Below are positions 28,439 to 37,487 of a stretch of 64,000 nt of DNA, in pieces. This DNA comes from Neobacillus novalis NBRC 102450 (GTDB lineage Bacteria > Bacillota > Bacilli > Bacillales > Cytobacillaceae), in contig NZ_BCVP01000021.1 of the NCBI RefSeq assembly GCF_001591805.1, positions 1 through 64,000 on the forward strand, given 5' to 3'. Numbering within the stretch: the first letter of the stretch is position 1; every line of letters starts with the position of its first letter. A program made the translations under genes and the position numbers. The notes beneath the pieces were generated by a model that was not told where the DNA came from, ran no database searches, and was given only the letters and a program-made list of their open reading frames with translations.

Positions 28439-29551
28439 ATGATGAAAAAGTTGTGGAGAGATGGCGTGAGCCATTTAACCCCATATGTTCCAGGTAAGCC
28501 TATTGAAGAAGTTAAGCGGGAATTAGGTTTGGATGAAGTAATCCGCCTTGCTTCAAATGAGAATCCGATGGGGCCTTCCCCTAAAGCATTAGAATCAATG
28601 GCAGCAGCAGTAAAAGATTGCTGGTTATACCCCGAACCGAGTTGCCTAGAACTTCGAGAAAAATTGGCTGAAAGGTATGAACTTTCTGCAGAGAAAATAA
28701 TTGTCGGAAACGGGGCAGACCATATTATCACATTAATTGGCAACGCTTACATTAATCCGGGTGATGAAGTGATCTATTGTCACCCGACTTTCTCTAGTTA
28801 TAGGGAAATCACACTTCTCATGGGAGGGAAGCCCATTGAGATTCCAACAAGAAATGACTTCGTAACTGACCTTAAAGGAATACTTCATTCGATAACAAAT
28901 AAAACGAAGTTGATTTTTATTTGTAATCCGAACAATCCTACCGGAACAATCGTTGATACTGAGGAATTAGTTTCGTTTCTAAATCAAGTACCTGAAAGTG
29001 TTTTAGTTGTACTTGACGAAGCATATGCAGAGTATATTTCAGTCGGCCACTATCGTACGGGAATTGAATTTGTTAAAGAGGGATATCCAGTCATTTCTAT
29101 TCGAACCTTTTCTAAATATTTTGGATTAGCGGGGGTAAGAGTTGGTTATGCTGTAGCCGCGGAAAAGTATCTCAAACCTTTGCAGGCAGTTAAGCAAACC
29201 TTTTCAGTGAACCGAATAGCGATGGCGGGGGCTTTGGCTGCATTGGATGATATTAATTATGGAGAACGGATGCTTTTGGAGGTAAACAAAGAAAAGGAAC
29301 GACTGACCGAGCAATTACTATCATTTGGGCTTGACGTGACAGACTCTCATGCTAATTTTCTATTTGTTAATATGAAACGAGATACATCGGAGCTTTTCAC
29401 AAAACTAATGCATAAAGGTGTTTTAATTCGTCCATGTGGACCGTGGAAATTAGACACATATGCACGCATCACGATCGGAACAATCCAACAAAATGATACA
29501 TTAATAAATGCCTTAAAAGAGATACAAGAAGCAACAATTTCAATCAAATAA
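28439..29551 (+). CDS. HisC-like class I/II aminotransferase
   Basis: 370 residues, similar to histidinol-phosphate aminotransferase. The PLP lysine is K226 in TFSKYFGLAGVRVGY; ICNPNNPTG and LDEAYAEY are present, and the C-terminal RITIGTIQQN fits the substrate carboxylate arginine. No other histidine-biosynthesis gene is nearby and the gene lies inside a degradative cluster, so conversion between an imidazole 2-oxo acid and its amino acid is more likely than histidine synthesis. GGAAAGGATG precedes the ATG. Confidence 0.85.
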   Translation: MMKKLWRDGVSHLTPYVPGKPIEEVKRELGLDEVIRLASNENPMGPSPKALESMAAAVKDCWLYPEPSCLELREKLAERYELSAEKIIVGNGADHIITLIGNAYINPGDEVIYCHPTFSSYREITLLMGGKPIEIPTRNDFVTDLKGILHSITNKTKLIFICNPNNPTGTIVDTEELVSFLNQVPESVLVVLDEAYAEYISVGHYRTGIEFVKEGYPVISIRTFSKYFGLAGVRVGYAVAAEKYLKPLQAVKQTFSVNRIAMAGALAALDDINYGERMLLEVNKEKERLTEQLLSFGLDVTDSHANFLFVNMKRDTSELFTKLMHKGVLIRPCGPWKLDTYARITIGTIQQNDTLINALKEIQEATISIK

Positions 29552-29570
29552 GGAAAAAGGTTGAGATAAA

Positions 29571-30557
29571 ATGAAAAATGGAAAACCGCTTGTTTGGATC
29601 TTGGATGACGAATGGACAAATCATCAAATGGAAAAGGAAATTTTTAATGAAAATGGTTTTTTATTAAAAGTTACCTCGTCAAAAACAGTGGAGCAGGATT
29701 TCCCTTTATTTGCTCCATATGCAGATGGGGTCATAGCGCAGGTAGGATTTAGTTGCGATCAGACTATCATCAATGAATTAAACTCCTGTAAAGTAATTGC
29801 TACCTATGGTGTTGGTTTTAATCACATTGACATAGCTGCCGCTACGAGGAAGGGTATTCCAGTATGCAATGTCCCTGATTATTGTGTAGAAGAAGTTTCG
29901 GACCACACAATTGCACTTATATTTTCAGTAACCAGACGGATTCAAAGCTATAGTGCGCAGGTAAAAAGAGGACATTGGGATGCACTTAATACACTGCCGA
30001 TTAAACGATTTAAGGATAATACAGTCGGATTATTAGGATTTGGGCGCATTGCCCGGGCAGTCGCAGCCAAATTGAAACCTTTTGGTGCCCGCCTAATTGC
30101 TCATGATAACTATGTACCCAAGCAAGTATTTGAAGAGTATGCAGTCACCCCAGTAACATTTGAGGAATTAATACAACAGTCTAATCTGCTTAGTCTACAT
30201 GTACCCTTATCTCCGGAAACGGCTAATATTCTTAACTATGATCGTATGAAAATGATGCCAAGAGGTGCGTTTATTATTAACACTAGCCGCGGGGGGATAG
30301 TAAATGAGGAAGACTTAACTAGATTACTTGACTCAGGCCATTTAGGTGGTGCAGGGCTTGATGTATTAAAGCAAGAGCCTCCCAGTGTAGACCATCCACT
30401 TTTAAATATGCCTGAAGTTCTAATTACACCCCATGCTTCTTATATTTCAGAGGAATCAGTCACTGAACTTAGGAAACGGACTTGTCAGCATATGATAGAT
30501 GGGATCAACGGAGTTTCGCTTCCAAATGTGGTAAATCAAAATAAAGTTAGAACATAA
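29571..30557 (+). CDS. D-isomer-specific 2-hydroxyacid dehydrogenase
   Basis: 328 residues. NAD-binding Rossmann motif GLLGFGRIARAVA, catalytic Arg in NTSRGGIVNEEDL, and a His in LITPHASY place it in the D-2-hydroxyacid dehydrogenase family. It would interconvert a D-2-hydroxy acid and a 2-oxo acid. Between an aminotransferase and a transporter, D-imidazole lactate or an analogue is a reasonable substrate guess. The ATG follows AGGAAAAAGG. It is spaced 19 bases after the aminotransferase. Confidence 0.87.
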   Translation: MKNGKPLVWILDDEWTNHQMEKEIFNENGFLLKVTSSKTVEQDFPLFAPYADGVIAQVGFSCDQTIINELNSCKVIATYGVGFNHIDIAAATRKGIPVCNVPDYCVEEVSDHTIALIFSVTRRIQSYSAQVKRGHWDALNTLPIKRFKDNTVGLLGFGRIARAVAAKLKPFGARLIAHDNYVPKQVFEEYAVTPVTFEELIQQSNLLSLHVPLSPETANILNYDRMKMMPRGAFIINTSRGGIVNEEDLTRLLDSGHLGGAGLDVLKQEPPSVDHPLLNMPEVLITPHASYISEESVTELRKRTCQHMIDGINGVSLPNVVNQNKVRT

Positions 30558-30645
30558 TGAATTCCACTCATAAATGCCAGGGATAACAGGTAAAGCAAAA
30601 TTAAAGTTTGTTTTTGCACTACTAATTGAATGAGGGGGAAGGAAT

Positions 30646-32136
30646 TTGGAAGCATATAAAATTTGGGCGATTGTTAGTTTATTAATATATTTTGCGGCTC
30701 TATTAGTAATAAGTTTAAGGAAAAATAAAAATGAGACGAAAGAAGATTTTTTCTTGGCAGGACGGAGATTTCCACATTGGGCTTTAGCTCTCACCTTTGT
30801 TGCCTCCTGGTTTGGAGGAAACTCAGCGCTTATTTCTGTCGATCAAGCATACGAACAAGGGATTAGTGCTTGGTGGATAATTGGGTCCCCATCAGTACTT
30901 GCCGTATTGGCGCTCATGATTTTTGCTAAGGCTATCCGCAGGGTGGGATCAATGTCTCAATCTGGAATAATGGAAAAGCGATATAATAAATTAAGTGGCA
31001 CATTGCTTTCGATTCTTATTGTCTGGTACATGATAACATGGGGAGCATCGCAGATGGTTGCGATTAGTAATTTCTTTTCCAGCATCTTTGGAATTAGTTA
31101 TCTTCTTACTTTATTCATTTGTGTTGCTATCTGTATTGTGTACGCAACCATTGGCGGATTCCGGGCCGTTGTCTTTACTGAAATGCTGCAGTTTGGTCTA
31201 TTATTGGCGGGTCTCCTTATTACACTTGGTGCAGCTTTATATTATTCTAATGGATTTGAAGCGATCAAGGCTGCTGCCGTAGTGAAAGAAAAGACAGAAT
31301 ATTTCAACTTCATGGCTAATTTCAGCAAAAATTTCTTGTTCCTCTTCTCCTTTGGACTTGCATGGGTTATAGATGCTTCGGCATGGCAGCGCATATCAGC
31401 TACAAAAAGTCCAGCAGAGGCAAGAAAAACTTCATTTGCCACCTTAATTTACTTTATTCCAATCTACTTTTTTGTAGTATTTACAGGAGTGGCAGCAGGG
31501 GCAATCTTCACTGAGCTGCCAAAGGGAGGGGTTATTAGCTCATTAGTTAAAGATTATATGCACCCATTTTTAGGAGCAATTGTCTTAGTCGGAATTGGCG
31601 CAGCAATTATGTCAACCATCACTACTACTATGAACGGTGGCTCATTGTACATGACAGAGTTATATCGAAAACATTTTAACAAAAATGCAACAGAAAAGCA
31701 GCTGGTGCGATTTGGAATGCTTGCAACAGTTATTATTAGTGCCTTTGGAATGTTCATCGCTGTACGAATTCCTGATTCACTTTGGGTATTGTGGATGTCT
31801 AGTGATATTTTAGCTGCTGGATTATTTGTCCCTATGATTTTTGGATTCTTTTGGCGCAGGGGGACATCTGTAGGAGCTTTAAGTAGTACTATATTTGGAT
31901 GTGGCTTTGTGTTATATAACTTTTTTATTGACCTCGGATTTAAACTGCCATCATTTTGGCCTGGAGATGCAAGAAGAATTTTAATAGGGGTTGCAATAGG
32001 ATTTAGCGCCTATTTTATAGGAAGCTTCTTGTCAAAGCCAGAGTATGAAAAGGCCGATAAGTTCTTTGAGGAAACCCAGTTAATAAAAAAGTATAAAAAT
32101 AAAGATAAATCAGATGATCATATGATAAATCTGTAA
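30646..32136 (+). CDS. Sodium:solute symporter (SSS family)
   Basis: 496 residues with about 13 hydrophobic segments and the SSS family hallmarks DFFLAGRRFPHWALALTF near the N-terminus and GGFRAVVFTEMLQ. It likely brings the pathway substrate into the cell with Na+. Translation starts at TTG 30646 after GAGGGGGAAGG. A charged C-terminal tail (KKYKNKDKSD) faces the cytoplasm. The solute cannot be read from the sequence; its location in the cluster makes the pathway compound the obvious candidate. Confidence 0.88.
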   Translation: MEAYKIWAIVSLLIYFAALLVISLRKNKNETKEDFFLAGRRFPHWALALTFVASWFGGNSALISVDQAYEQGISAWWIIGSPSVLAVLALMIFAKAIRRVGSMSQSGIMEKRYNKLSGTLLSILIVWYMITWGASQMVAISNFFSSIFGISYLLTLFICVAICIVYATIGGFRAVVFTEMLQFGLLLAGLLITLGAALYYSNGFEAIKAAAVVKEKTEYFNFMANFSKNFLFLFSFGLAWVIDASAWQRISATKSPAEARKTSFATLIYFIPIYFFVVFTGVAAGAIFTELPKGGVISSLVKDYMHPFLGAIVLVGIGAAIMSTITTTMNGGSLYMTELYRKHFNKNATEKQLVRFGMLATVIISAFGMFIAVRIPDSLWVLWMSSDILAAGLFVPMIFGFFWRRGTSVGALSSTIFGCGFVLYNFFIDLGFKLPSFWPGDARRILIGVAIGFSAYFIGSFLSKPEYEKADKFFEETQLIKKYKNKDKSDDHMINL

Positions 32137-32173
32137 TTCCCCCGGGAAGTAGCTCGAATTTAGGAGAGATTTT

Positions 32174-33181
32174 ATGAATCATAATATATCGTATAAGACA
32201 TTAAAGGAATTAGTTATAAAGAAACTAGATTGGGCAGACGTTCGTCAGAATGAGGCTGAAATAGTGGCAGATGTTCTCATCCATGCAAATTTACGCGGTG
32301 TTGATTCTCATGGTGTTTTACGTGTAGAACATTATGTGAACCGAATTCAAGAAGGGGGGCTTAATGTTCGTTCAAATCCCAAAATAGAAAAGACAAGTAA
32401 TTCCACTGCTGTGTACGATGGTGACAATGGATTTGGACACGTCATTGCGAAACAATCGATGGAACATGCTATTGAAATAGCAAAGGATCATGGTGTCGGA
32501 TTAGTCGTTGCCAAGCATAGCAGTCATTGCGGAGCGTTATCCTATTTTGTCAATCAAGCGATTGAAAAAAAGCTTATCGGAATTGCCATGACACATATAG
32601 AAGCTTGTGTTGTACCTTTTGGCGCAGCTGAACCATATTTCGGCACAAACCCAATTGCTTTTGGTTTTCCGACTCAATCAGAAAAGCCGATTATTCTTGA
32701 TTTCGCAACGAGTAATGTTGCGTTTGGGAAGGTTTTAAATGCAATGGAATATGGTGAACAAATCCCCTCAGATTGGGGAATTGATGAAGAAGGAAATTCA
32801 ACGACAGATCCAAGCAAGCTGGCTTATTTATCCCCATTTGGTGGAGCAAAAGGATATGGACTAGGGATGGTGGTCGAAATTTTTTCAGGGTTGTTAAGTG
32901 GATCCGCCTTCGGCCCTCATATCCCCAAAATGTTTGTCGATTATAAAAAGATGTTGGATATTGGGCACTTTATTATGGTGATAGACCCAGAAAGGTTCAT
33001 AGCGGTTGAAGGCTTCCTGAAAAACATGGATCGGATGATACATGAAATTCATTCACTTACTCCTGCCAAAGGTTTTGCAAAAGTATTAGTTCCTGGAGAA
33101 ATCGAGGCATTGCAAGAGGAGAAACGCAGGTTAGAAGGAATTCCACTTCCAGATTCTGTTTGTACCTATTTAAATAGCTAA
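32174..33181 (+). CDS. Ldh2-family NAD(P)-dependent oxidoreductase (malate/L-lactate type)
   Basis: 335 residues with GVDSHGVLRV, HSSHCGALSYF and PFGAAEPYFGTNPIAFGFPT, signatures of the malate/L-lactate/ureidoglycolate/L-sulfolactate dehydrogenase family. It oxidises L-2-hydroxy acids. Paired in the same operon with a D-specific enzyme and an aminotransferase, it suggests that both stereoisomers of one 2-hydroxy acid are converted to the same 2-oxo acid. AGGAGAG precedes the ATG. Confidence 0.87.
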   Translation: MNHNISYKTLKELVIKKLDWADVRQNEAEIVADVLIHANLRGVDSHGVLRVEHYVNRIQEGGLNVRSNPKIEKTSNSTAVYDGDNGFGHVIAKQSMEHAIEIAKDHGVGLVVAKHSSHCGALSYFVNQAIEKKLIGIAMTHIEACVVPFGAAEPYFGTNPIAFGFPTQSEKPIILDFATSNVAFGKVLNAMEYGEQIPSDWGIDEEGNSTTDPSKLAYLSPFGGAKGYGLGMVVEIFSGLLSGSAFGPHIPKMFVDYKKMLDIGHFIMVIDPERFIAVEGFLKNMDRMIHEIHSLTPAKGFAKVLVPGEIEALQEEKRRLEGIPLPDSVCTYLNS

Positions 33182-33308
33182 TAGAATGATTTAACTAGTA
33201 ATATCAGTACAATCTGTGAAGCACCGGGGATTAATTTCGGTGCTTTGTCCACTTGTCCGCTCAATTTTCAATAGTAAACTATTTAAAATGGAGGAGGTAT
33301 GGAAAAAG

Positions 33309-34562
33309 GTGTCAGAATTAAAGGTGAAGACAAAGGTAGATTTAGTAATTAGTAATGCAACGGAGGTAGTTACCTGTGTCGGTGATTGTATGGGGGATAT
33401 AGGAGTTTTAGAAAATGCCTGGATTGCAGTAAAAGATGAAAAAATTGTTGGTATAGGTACTGAGGAGAATATAAGGAATCAATTTGATATAAATAGCAGC
33501 AACGAAATCAATGCAAAAGGCAAAGTAATTGTACCTGGTTTTGTTGATTCACATACCCATTTAGTCTTTTACGGAACGCGCGTGGAAGAATATGCAGTAA
33601 AACTAACGGGAGAGAATCCGGAAAAGCTAAAAAACCTCGGTGTTACGACGGGGCCAAACCGAACTGTAGAGCTTACTCGTAACGCACTGGCAGAGGAATT
33701 GTTTGTGCAGTCAAAGAAACGTTTAATGACGTTGCTTGAGCATGGCGTTACAACTGTGGAAAGCAAAAGTGGATATGGCCTTACAACAGAAAGTGAAATC
33801 AAAATTTTAGAAGTTAGCAAAAGGCTTGGGAATGAGACCCCTCTTGATGTGGTAAATACATTTTTAGGGGCACACGGCTTTCCTGAGAAATTGACGAAAA
33901 GCGAGTATCTTGACGTGATCATAAACGAAATGATCCCTAAGGTTGGGGAGCTGGGACTTGCTGAGTTTTGTGATGTTTGGTGTGATGAGGGCTATTTCAC
34001 AGCAGAAGAATCGGAAATAATTCTAAAAACTGGCTTAGAGTATGGGATGAAGCCAAAAATACATGCCGATGCTTACTCCTATATAGGCGGTTCTGATTTA
34101 GCGGCGGAAATGAAAATGGTTTCAGTAGACCATTTGAACTACACTCCAGATGAGGTAATGGAAAAGCTGGCAGAAGCGAAAGTAACCTGTGTTTTAATGC
34201 CAGCCTTAGATTTTGCAGTCAATCATAAGCAGCCATTTAAAGCAAGGAAGATGCTGGATTTAGGGATGAATATTGCCCTTGCTACTGATCTTTGCCCAGC
34301 TTGTTATACAGAATCAATGCAGTTTGTCATAAACCTTGCTTGCCGTTTATATAAATTTTCTGTTGAAGAGGCAATTAAAGCCGCCACTTTTGGTGGTGCG
34401 AAGGCTCTAGATTTAGATGACCGCGGAGTTATTCAAGAAGGAAAATTAGCGGACCTGCAAATATGGGATGTTCCTACTTATAAGCATATTGCTTACAAAT
34501 TTGGAACAAATATTGTTGAAACGGTTATTAAAAAGGGAAAAGTCGTTATTAGTCACGAGTAA
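33309..34562 (+). CDS. Imidazolonepropionase-like amidohydrolase (HutI paralogue)
   Basis: 417 residues, amidohydrolase fold. Metal site: H82-T-H84, His252 in KIHAD, the His in VSVDHL, and Asp327 in ATDLCP. Canonical HutI opens the imidazolone ring to N-formimino-glutamate. Here HADE of HutI is HADA (Ala255), the ring-binding GGGILST segment is replaced, and ATDFNPG becomes ATDLCPA, so substrate or mechanism differs from standard HutI. GTG at 33309 is chosen because GGAGGAGG lies 11 bases upstream and the length then matches HutI; the frame is open upstream to 33216. Confidence 0.82.
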   Translation: MSELKVKTKVDLVISNATEVVTCVGDCMGDIGVLENAWIAVKDEKIVGIGTEENIRNQFDINSSNEINAKGKVIVPGFVDSHTHLVFYGTRVEEYAVKLTGENPEKLKNLGVTTGPNRTVELTRNALAEELFVQSKKRLMTLLEHGVTTVESKSGYGLTTESEIKILEVSKRLGNETPLDVVNTFLGAHGFPEKLTKSEYLDVIINEMIPKVGELGLAEFCDVWCDEGYFTAEESEIILKTGLEYGMKPKIHADAYSYIGGSDLAAEMKMVSVDHLNYTPDEVMEKLAEAKVTCVLMPALDFAVNHKQPFKARKMLDLGMNIALATDLCPACYTESMQFVINLACRLYKFSVEEAIKAATFGGAKALDLDDRGVIQEGKLADLQIWDVPTYKHIAYKFGTNIVETVIKKGKVVISHE

Positions 34563-34584
34563 ATTAATTTTTGGAGGGATTGTA

Positions 34585-35766
34585 ATGACCACAAAACATA
34601 CATCAAGTGCTGTTGAATTTGTAAAAGAGGATCGTTTACAAGATTTATTTCTGGAATTGGCAAAGATTAATGCTCCAAGCACAAAAGAGCAGCCTGTAGC
34701 GGACTACTTGATTAAAGCTTTGCCAGAGCTTGGATTTACGTTTGAATTTGATGAGGCCCATAAAAGCTTCGATGGCGAGGTGGGGAATTTAATTGCTTGG
34801 AATGAAGGAACAGACCCGTCAATTCCACCATTATTCTTCTCTACACACATGGATACTGTCCTTCCAACAGAAGGATTAAAACCCGTTATTAAAGAAGGAA
34901 TCATCCACTCCGACGGAACAACGATTTTAGGTGCGGACGATAGGGCTGCACTGGCAGCCTATTTGGAAGCAATGCTGGCAATTAAAGAAAGCAAAATTCC
35001 ACATGGTCCAGTTGAATTCATCCTAACCGTCAATGAACAGCCTGGTTTAGTGGGTTCAAGATATTTGGATTACACAAAAGTAAGGAGTAAGGCCGGCTAT
35101 ATTTTCGACAGTAGTGGTGAAGTAGGACAAATCATTCTGAAAGGTCCTTTCAGCTCAAGAATTTGGATGGAAGTAGAAGGCAATGCTGCACATATTGCAC
35201 TGAATGCCGAGGAAGGGAATAGTGCGGTTTTGATTGCAGCTGAGGGTTTGACGAAAATGAAATTAGGCACAATCGATGATGAGACTCTTGCAAATGTTGG
35301 AATTATAAAAGGTGGAGAAATGACATCGATTATTCCTGGCAACGTCACTGTGGCTGGGGAAGTTCGAAGCTACTCAAAAACTAAGTTGGACCTTCAGCTA
35401 GAGCATATGGCTGAAACAATGAGGCAAGCAGCTGAGAAGAACGCGGGAAAAGTAAAGATAAGAATTGAGAAAAAATACAGTGGCTTTAATATTTCGAAGG
35501 ATGATATTTTAGTGAAAACAGCTGAATCTGCGGCAAACAATATTAGGGTGAAGCCATATTTTACTGAAACATTAGGCGGAGCCGACACAAATGTACTAAA
35601 CGAAAACGGTTTATCATGTCCAACTCTGGGGCTGGGATTCCAAAATATTCATTCCTTCAGAGAGTGTATCAGCATCGAAAACCTAGTCAACACAGGAAGA
35701 CTAACGGCTGCACTTATCGAACAATGGTATGTAAATCACAAAGATAATAGCAGTAAACCCTTTTAG
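34585..35766 (+). CDS. M20-family metallohydrolase (PepT-like) with altered metal ligand
   Basis: 393 residues. Members cleave peptide or N-acyl/N-carbamoyl amide bonds with a di-zinc site. Conserved positions are H91 (STHMDT), D118 (GADD), catalytic E151, D175 (DSSG) and H356. The residue after the catalytic Glu, normally a second Glu that binds metal, is Gln152 (NEQPGLVGS). GGAGGGATTGTA precedes the ATG, 22 bases after the HutI-like gene. It may hydrolyse the ring-opened product in place of a HutG-type enzyme, which is not present here, or release the substrate from a dipeptide such as carnosine/anserine. Both are hypotheses. Confidence 0.8.
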   Translation: MTTKHTSSAVEFVKEDRLQDLFLELAKINAPSTKEQPVADYLIKALPELGFTFEFDEAHKSFDGEVGNLIAWNEGTDPSIPPLFFSTHMDTVLPTEGLKPVIKEGIIHSDGTTILGADDRAALAAYLEAMLAIKESKIPHGPVEFILTVNEQPGLVGSRYLDYTKVRSKAGYIFDSSGEVGQIILKGPFSSRIWMEVEGNAAHIALNAEEGNSAVLIAAEGLTKMKLGTIDDETLANVGIIKGGEMTSIIPGNVTVAGEVRSYSKTKLDLQLEHMAETMRQAAEKNAGKVKIRIEKKYSGFNISKDDILVKTAESAANNIRVKPYFTETLGGADTNVLNENGLSCPTLGLGFQNIHSFRECISIENLVNTGRLTAALIEQWYVNHKDNSSKPF

Positions 35767-35874
35767 GGAGTGAGGCAGGAAATGGCACAATAGATACGAA
35801 CATGTCAAAAAAATAGTCAAAATTGCATTTAGATTAGGATACTTAGATAAAAAGGATGGGGAGTTGAACAGGGA

Positions 35875-37398
35875 ATGCAAAGTGAAAAGATAGTCGATTT
35901 TGAAGACGTGAAACTAGATGGTTTTACACTAGATCGCTACAAGGTACAACGTGTTGTTGATGGGAAAGTAAAGGTTTTCCTGCCTGAAGAAAATCTTTTA
36001 CGAGTTCGATTAAGCCGCAATCGAATTGAAAAACAAATTAATGATGGGAAAATTATCTATGGGGTAAATACGGGTTTCGGTAAACTAAGCGATATTGAAA
36101 TCGAAAAAGATGAAATTGCAAAATTACAGTTGAATTTATTACGAGCAGATGCTGTTGGTGTTGGCGATCCTCTTCCAATTTCTATTGTAAGGGCAATGAT
36201 GATACTCCGTGCAAACGCACTCGCAAAAGGATTTTCAGGAATAAAAGAGGAAACACTGCAATTGCTCATTGATATGATTAATAAAGAAGTTCATCCGGTA
36301 GTGCCTTGTAAAGGTTCCGTAGGGGCAAGCGGAGATTTAGCACCTCTTTCCCACATTGCCCTTGTGCTGGTAGGTGAAGGGAAGGCAGAATACAAAGGAG
36401 AAATTCTCCCAGGGGGAGAAGCACTAAAACGGGCAGAGTTGAAGGCGGTCTCCCTAGAAGCGAAAGAAGGGCTTGCCTTAATAAACGGAACGCAGGCAAT
36501 GTCAGGGATTGGCACGATTGCAATTAACGAAGCTGAGCGTGTGGGTTTAGCTGCAGATATGGCTGCCTGCCTCACAATGGAGGCGCTTCAGGGGGTAATA
36601 TCTGCATTTGAAAGTGAATTACTTGCTGTTCGTCCACATCCCGAATTTGAATTTGTTGCTTCTCGAATGAGAAAGTGGCTTGAAGGAAGTCGACGTATTA
36701 CCCACCAAGGTGAAATTCGGATTCAGGATGCCTATTCCATTCGTTGTATCCCGCAAGTGCACGGCGCGTCTTGGCAAGCATTCAATTATGGTGATGAACG
36801 ACTAAGAGTGGAGATGAACTCCGCCACAGATAATCCGATTGTCTTAGAAAGTGGAGAGATTGTATCCGGAGGGCATTTTCACGGTCAGCCGATGGCTCTT
36901 GCGATGGACTTTTTGAAAGTTGGGGCAGCAGAGTGGGCAAATATTTCTGAGAGAAGAATCGAAAGACTTGTTAATCCGCAACTAAGCGGTTTATCCCCTT
37001 TCTTAGCACCCAATCCAGGATTAGAATGCGGCTTAATGGTTGCCCAATATGCAGCAGCTGCACTTGTTTCGGAAAATAAAGTTCTTGCCCACCCGGCAAG
37101 TGTGGACTCTATTCCGACCTCGGCCAACCAGGAAGATCACGTTAGTATGGGAACGATTGCGTCACGACAAGCAAGAGAGATTATCCATAATACGGCAAGA
37201 GTGATTGCAATTGAAATGATTTGTGCATCACAAGCAATTTATCTAGAAAAAGCAGAAAATCTTATGGCAACGGAAACAAGAAACTATTTGGAGAAGGTTC
37301 GCCAAATTTGCCCGCAGCTGGAAAGTGACAGAGCAATCTCAGACCAAATAGAAGAGTTAGCCCAATTTATTTTAAGGGAAGATGTATTAAGGAAATAA
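35875..37398 (+). CDS. Histidine ammonia-lyase-like enzyme (HutH paralogue)
   Basis: 507 residues of the MIO-dependent aromatic amino acid lyase family. The self-cyclising triad A151-S152-G153 lies in GSVGASGDLAPLSH. The YGVNTGFG tyrosine, NGTQAM, QDAYSIRC, GGHFHGQP and Glu420 in NQEDHVSMG (the HAL-type Glu) are present. The His that contacts the imidazole in HAL (His83 of P. putida, in LSHA) is Asp92 here (LLRADAVGVG). The enzyme thus keeps the general HAL features but has changed the key ring-binding position, as might be expected for a modified histidine. AAAGGATGGGGAG lies about 16 bases before the ATG. Confidence 0.85.
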   Translation: MQSEKIVDFEDVKLDGFTLDRYKVQRVVDGKVKVFLPEENLLRVRLSRNRIEKQINDGKIIYGVNTGFGKLSDIEIEKDEIAKLQLNLLRADAVGVGDPLPISIVRAMMILRANALAKGFSGIKEETLQLLIDMINKEVHPVVPCKGSVGASGDLAPLSHIALVLVGEGKAEYKGEILPGGEALKRAELKAVSLEAKEGLALINGTQAMSGIGTIAINEAERVGLAADMAACLTMEALQGVISAFESELLAVRPHPEFEFVASRMRKWLEGSRRITHQGEIRIQDAYSIRCIPQVHGASWQAFNYGDERLRVEMNSATDNPIVLESGEIVSGGHFHGQPMALAMDFLKVGAAEWANISERRIERLVNPQLSGLSPFLAPNPGLECGLMVAQYAAAALVSENKVLAHPASVDSIPTSANQEDHVSMGTIASRQAREIIHNTARVIAIEMICASQAIYLEKAENLMATETRNYLEKVRQICPQLESDRAISDQIEELAQFILREDVLRK

Positions 37399-37487
37399 TA
37401 GAATAGAAGAAAGTCCCTTATCAACAAAACTACTTGCCTTTTGAACAATCTTTTCCATTAAGAAGGCAAAAAGGAGGAGAAGAGTGG

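Noticed and set aside
28439-29551. Assignment of the aminotransferase to histidine biosynthesis (hisC)
   Set aside because: No other his, trp or aro gene is near and it is embedded in a catabolic operon with a sigma-54 promoter.
26637-37398. Calling the cluster a normal hutHUI operon
   Set aside because: Gene order, extra enzymes, missing hutG and active-site changes in all three enzymes argue against it.
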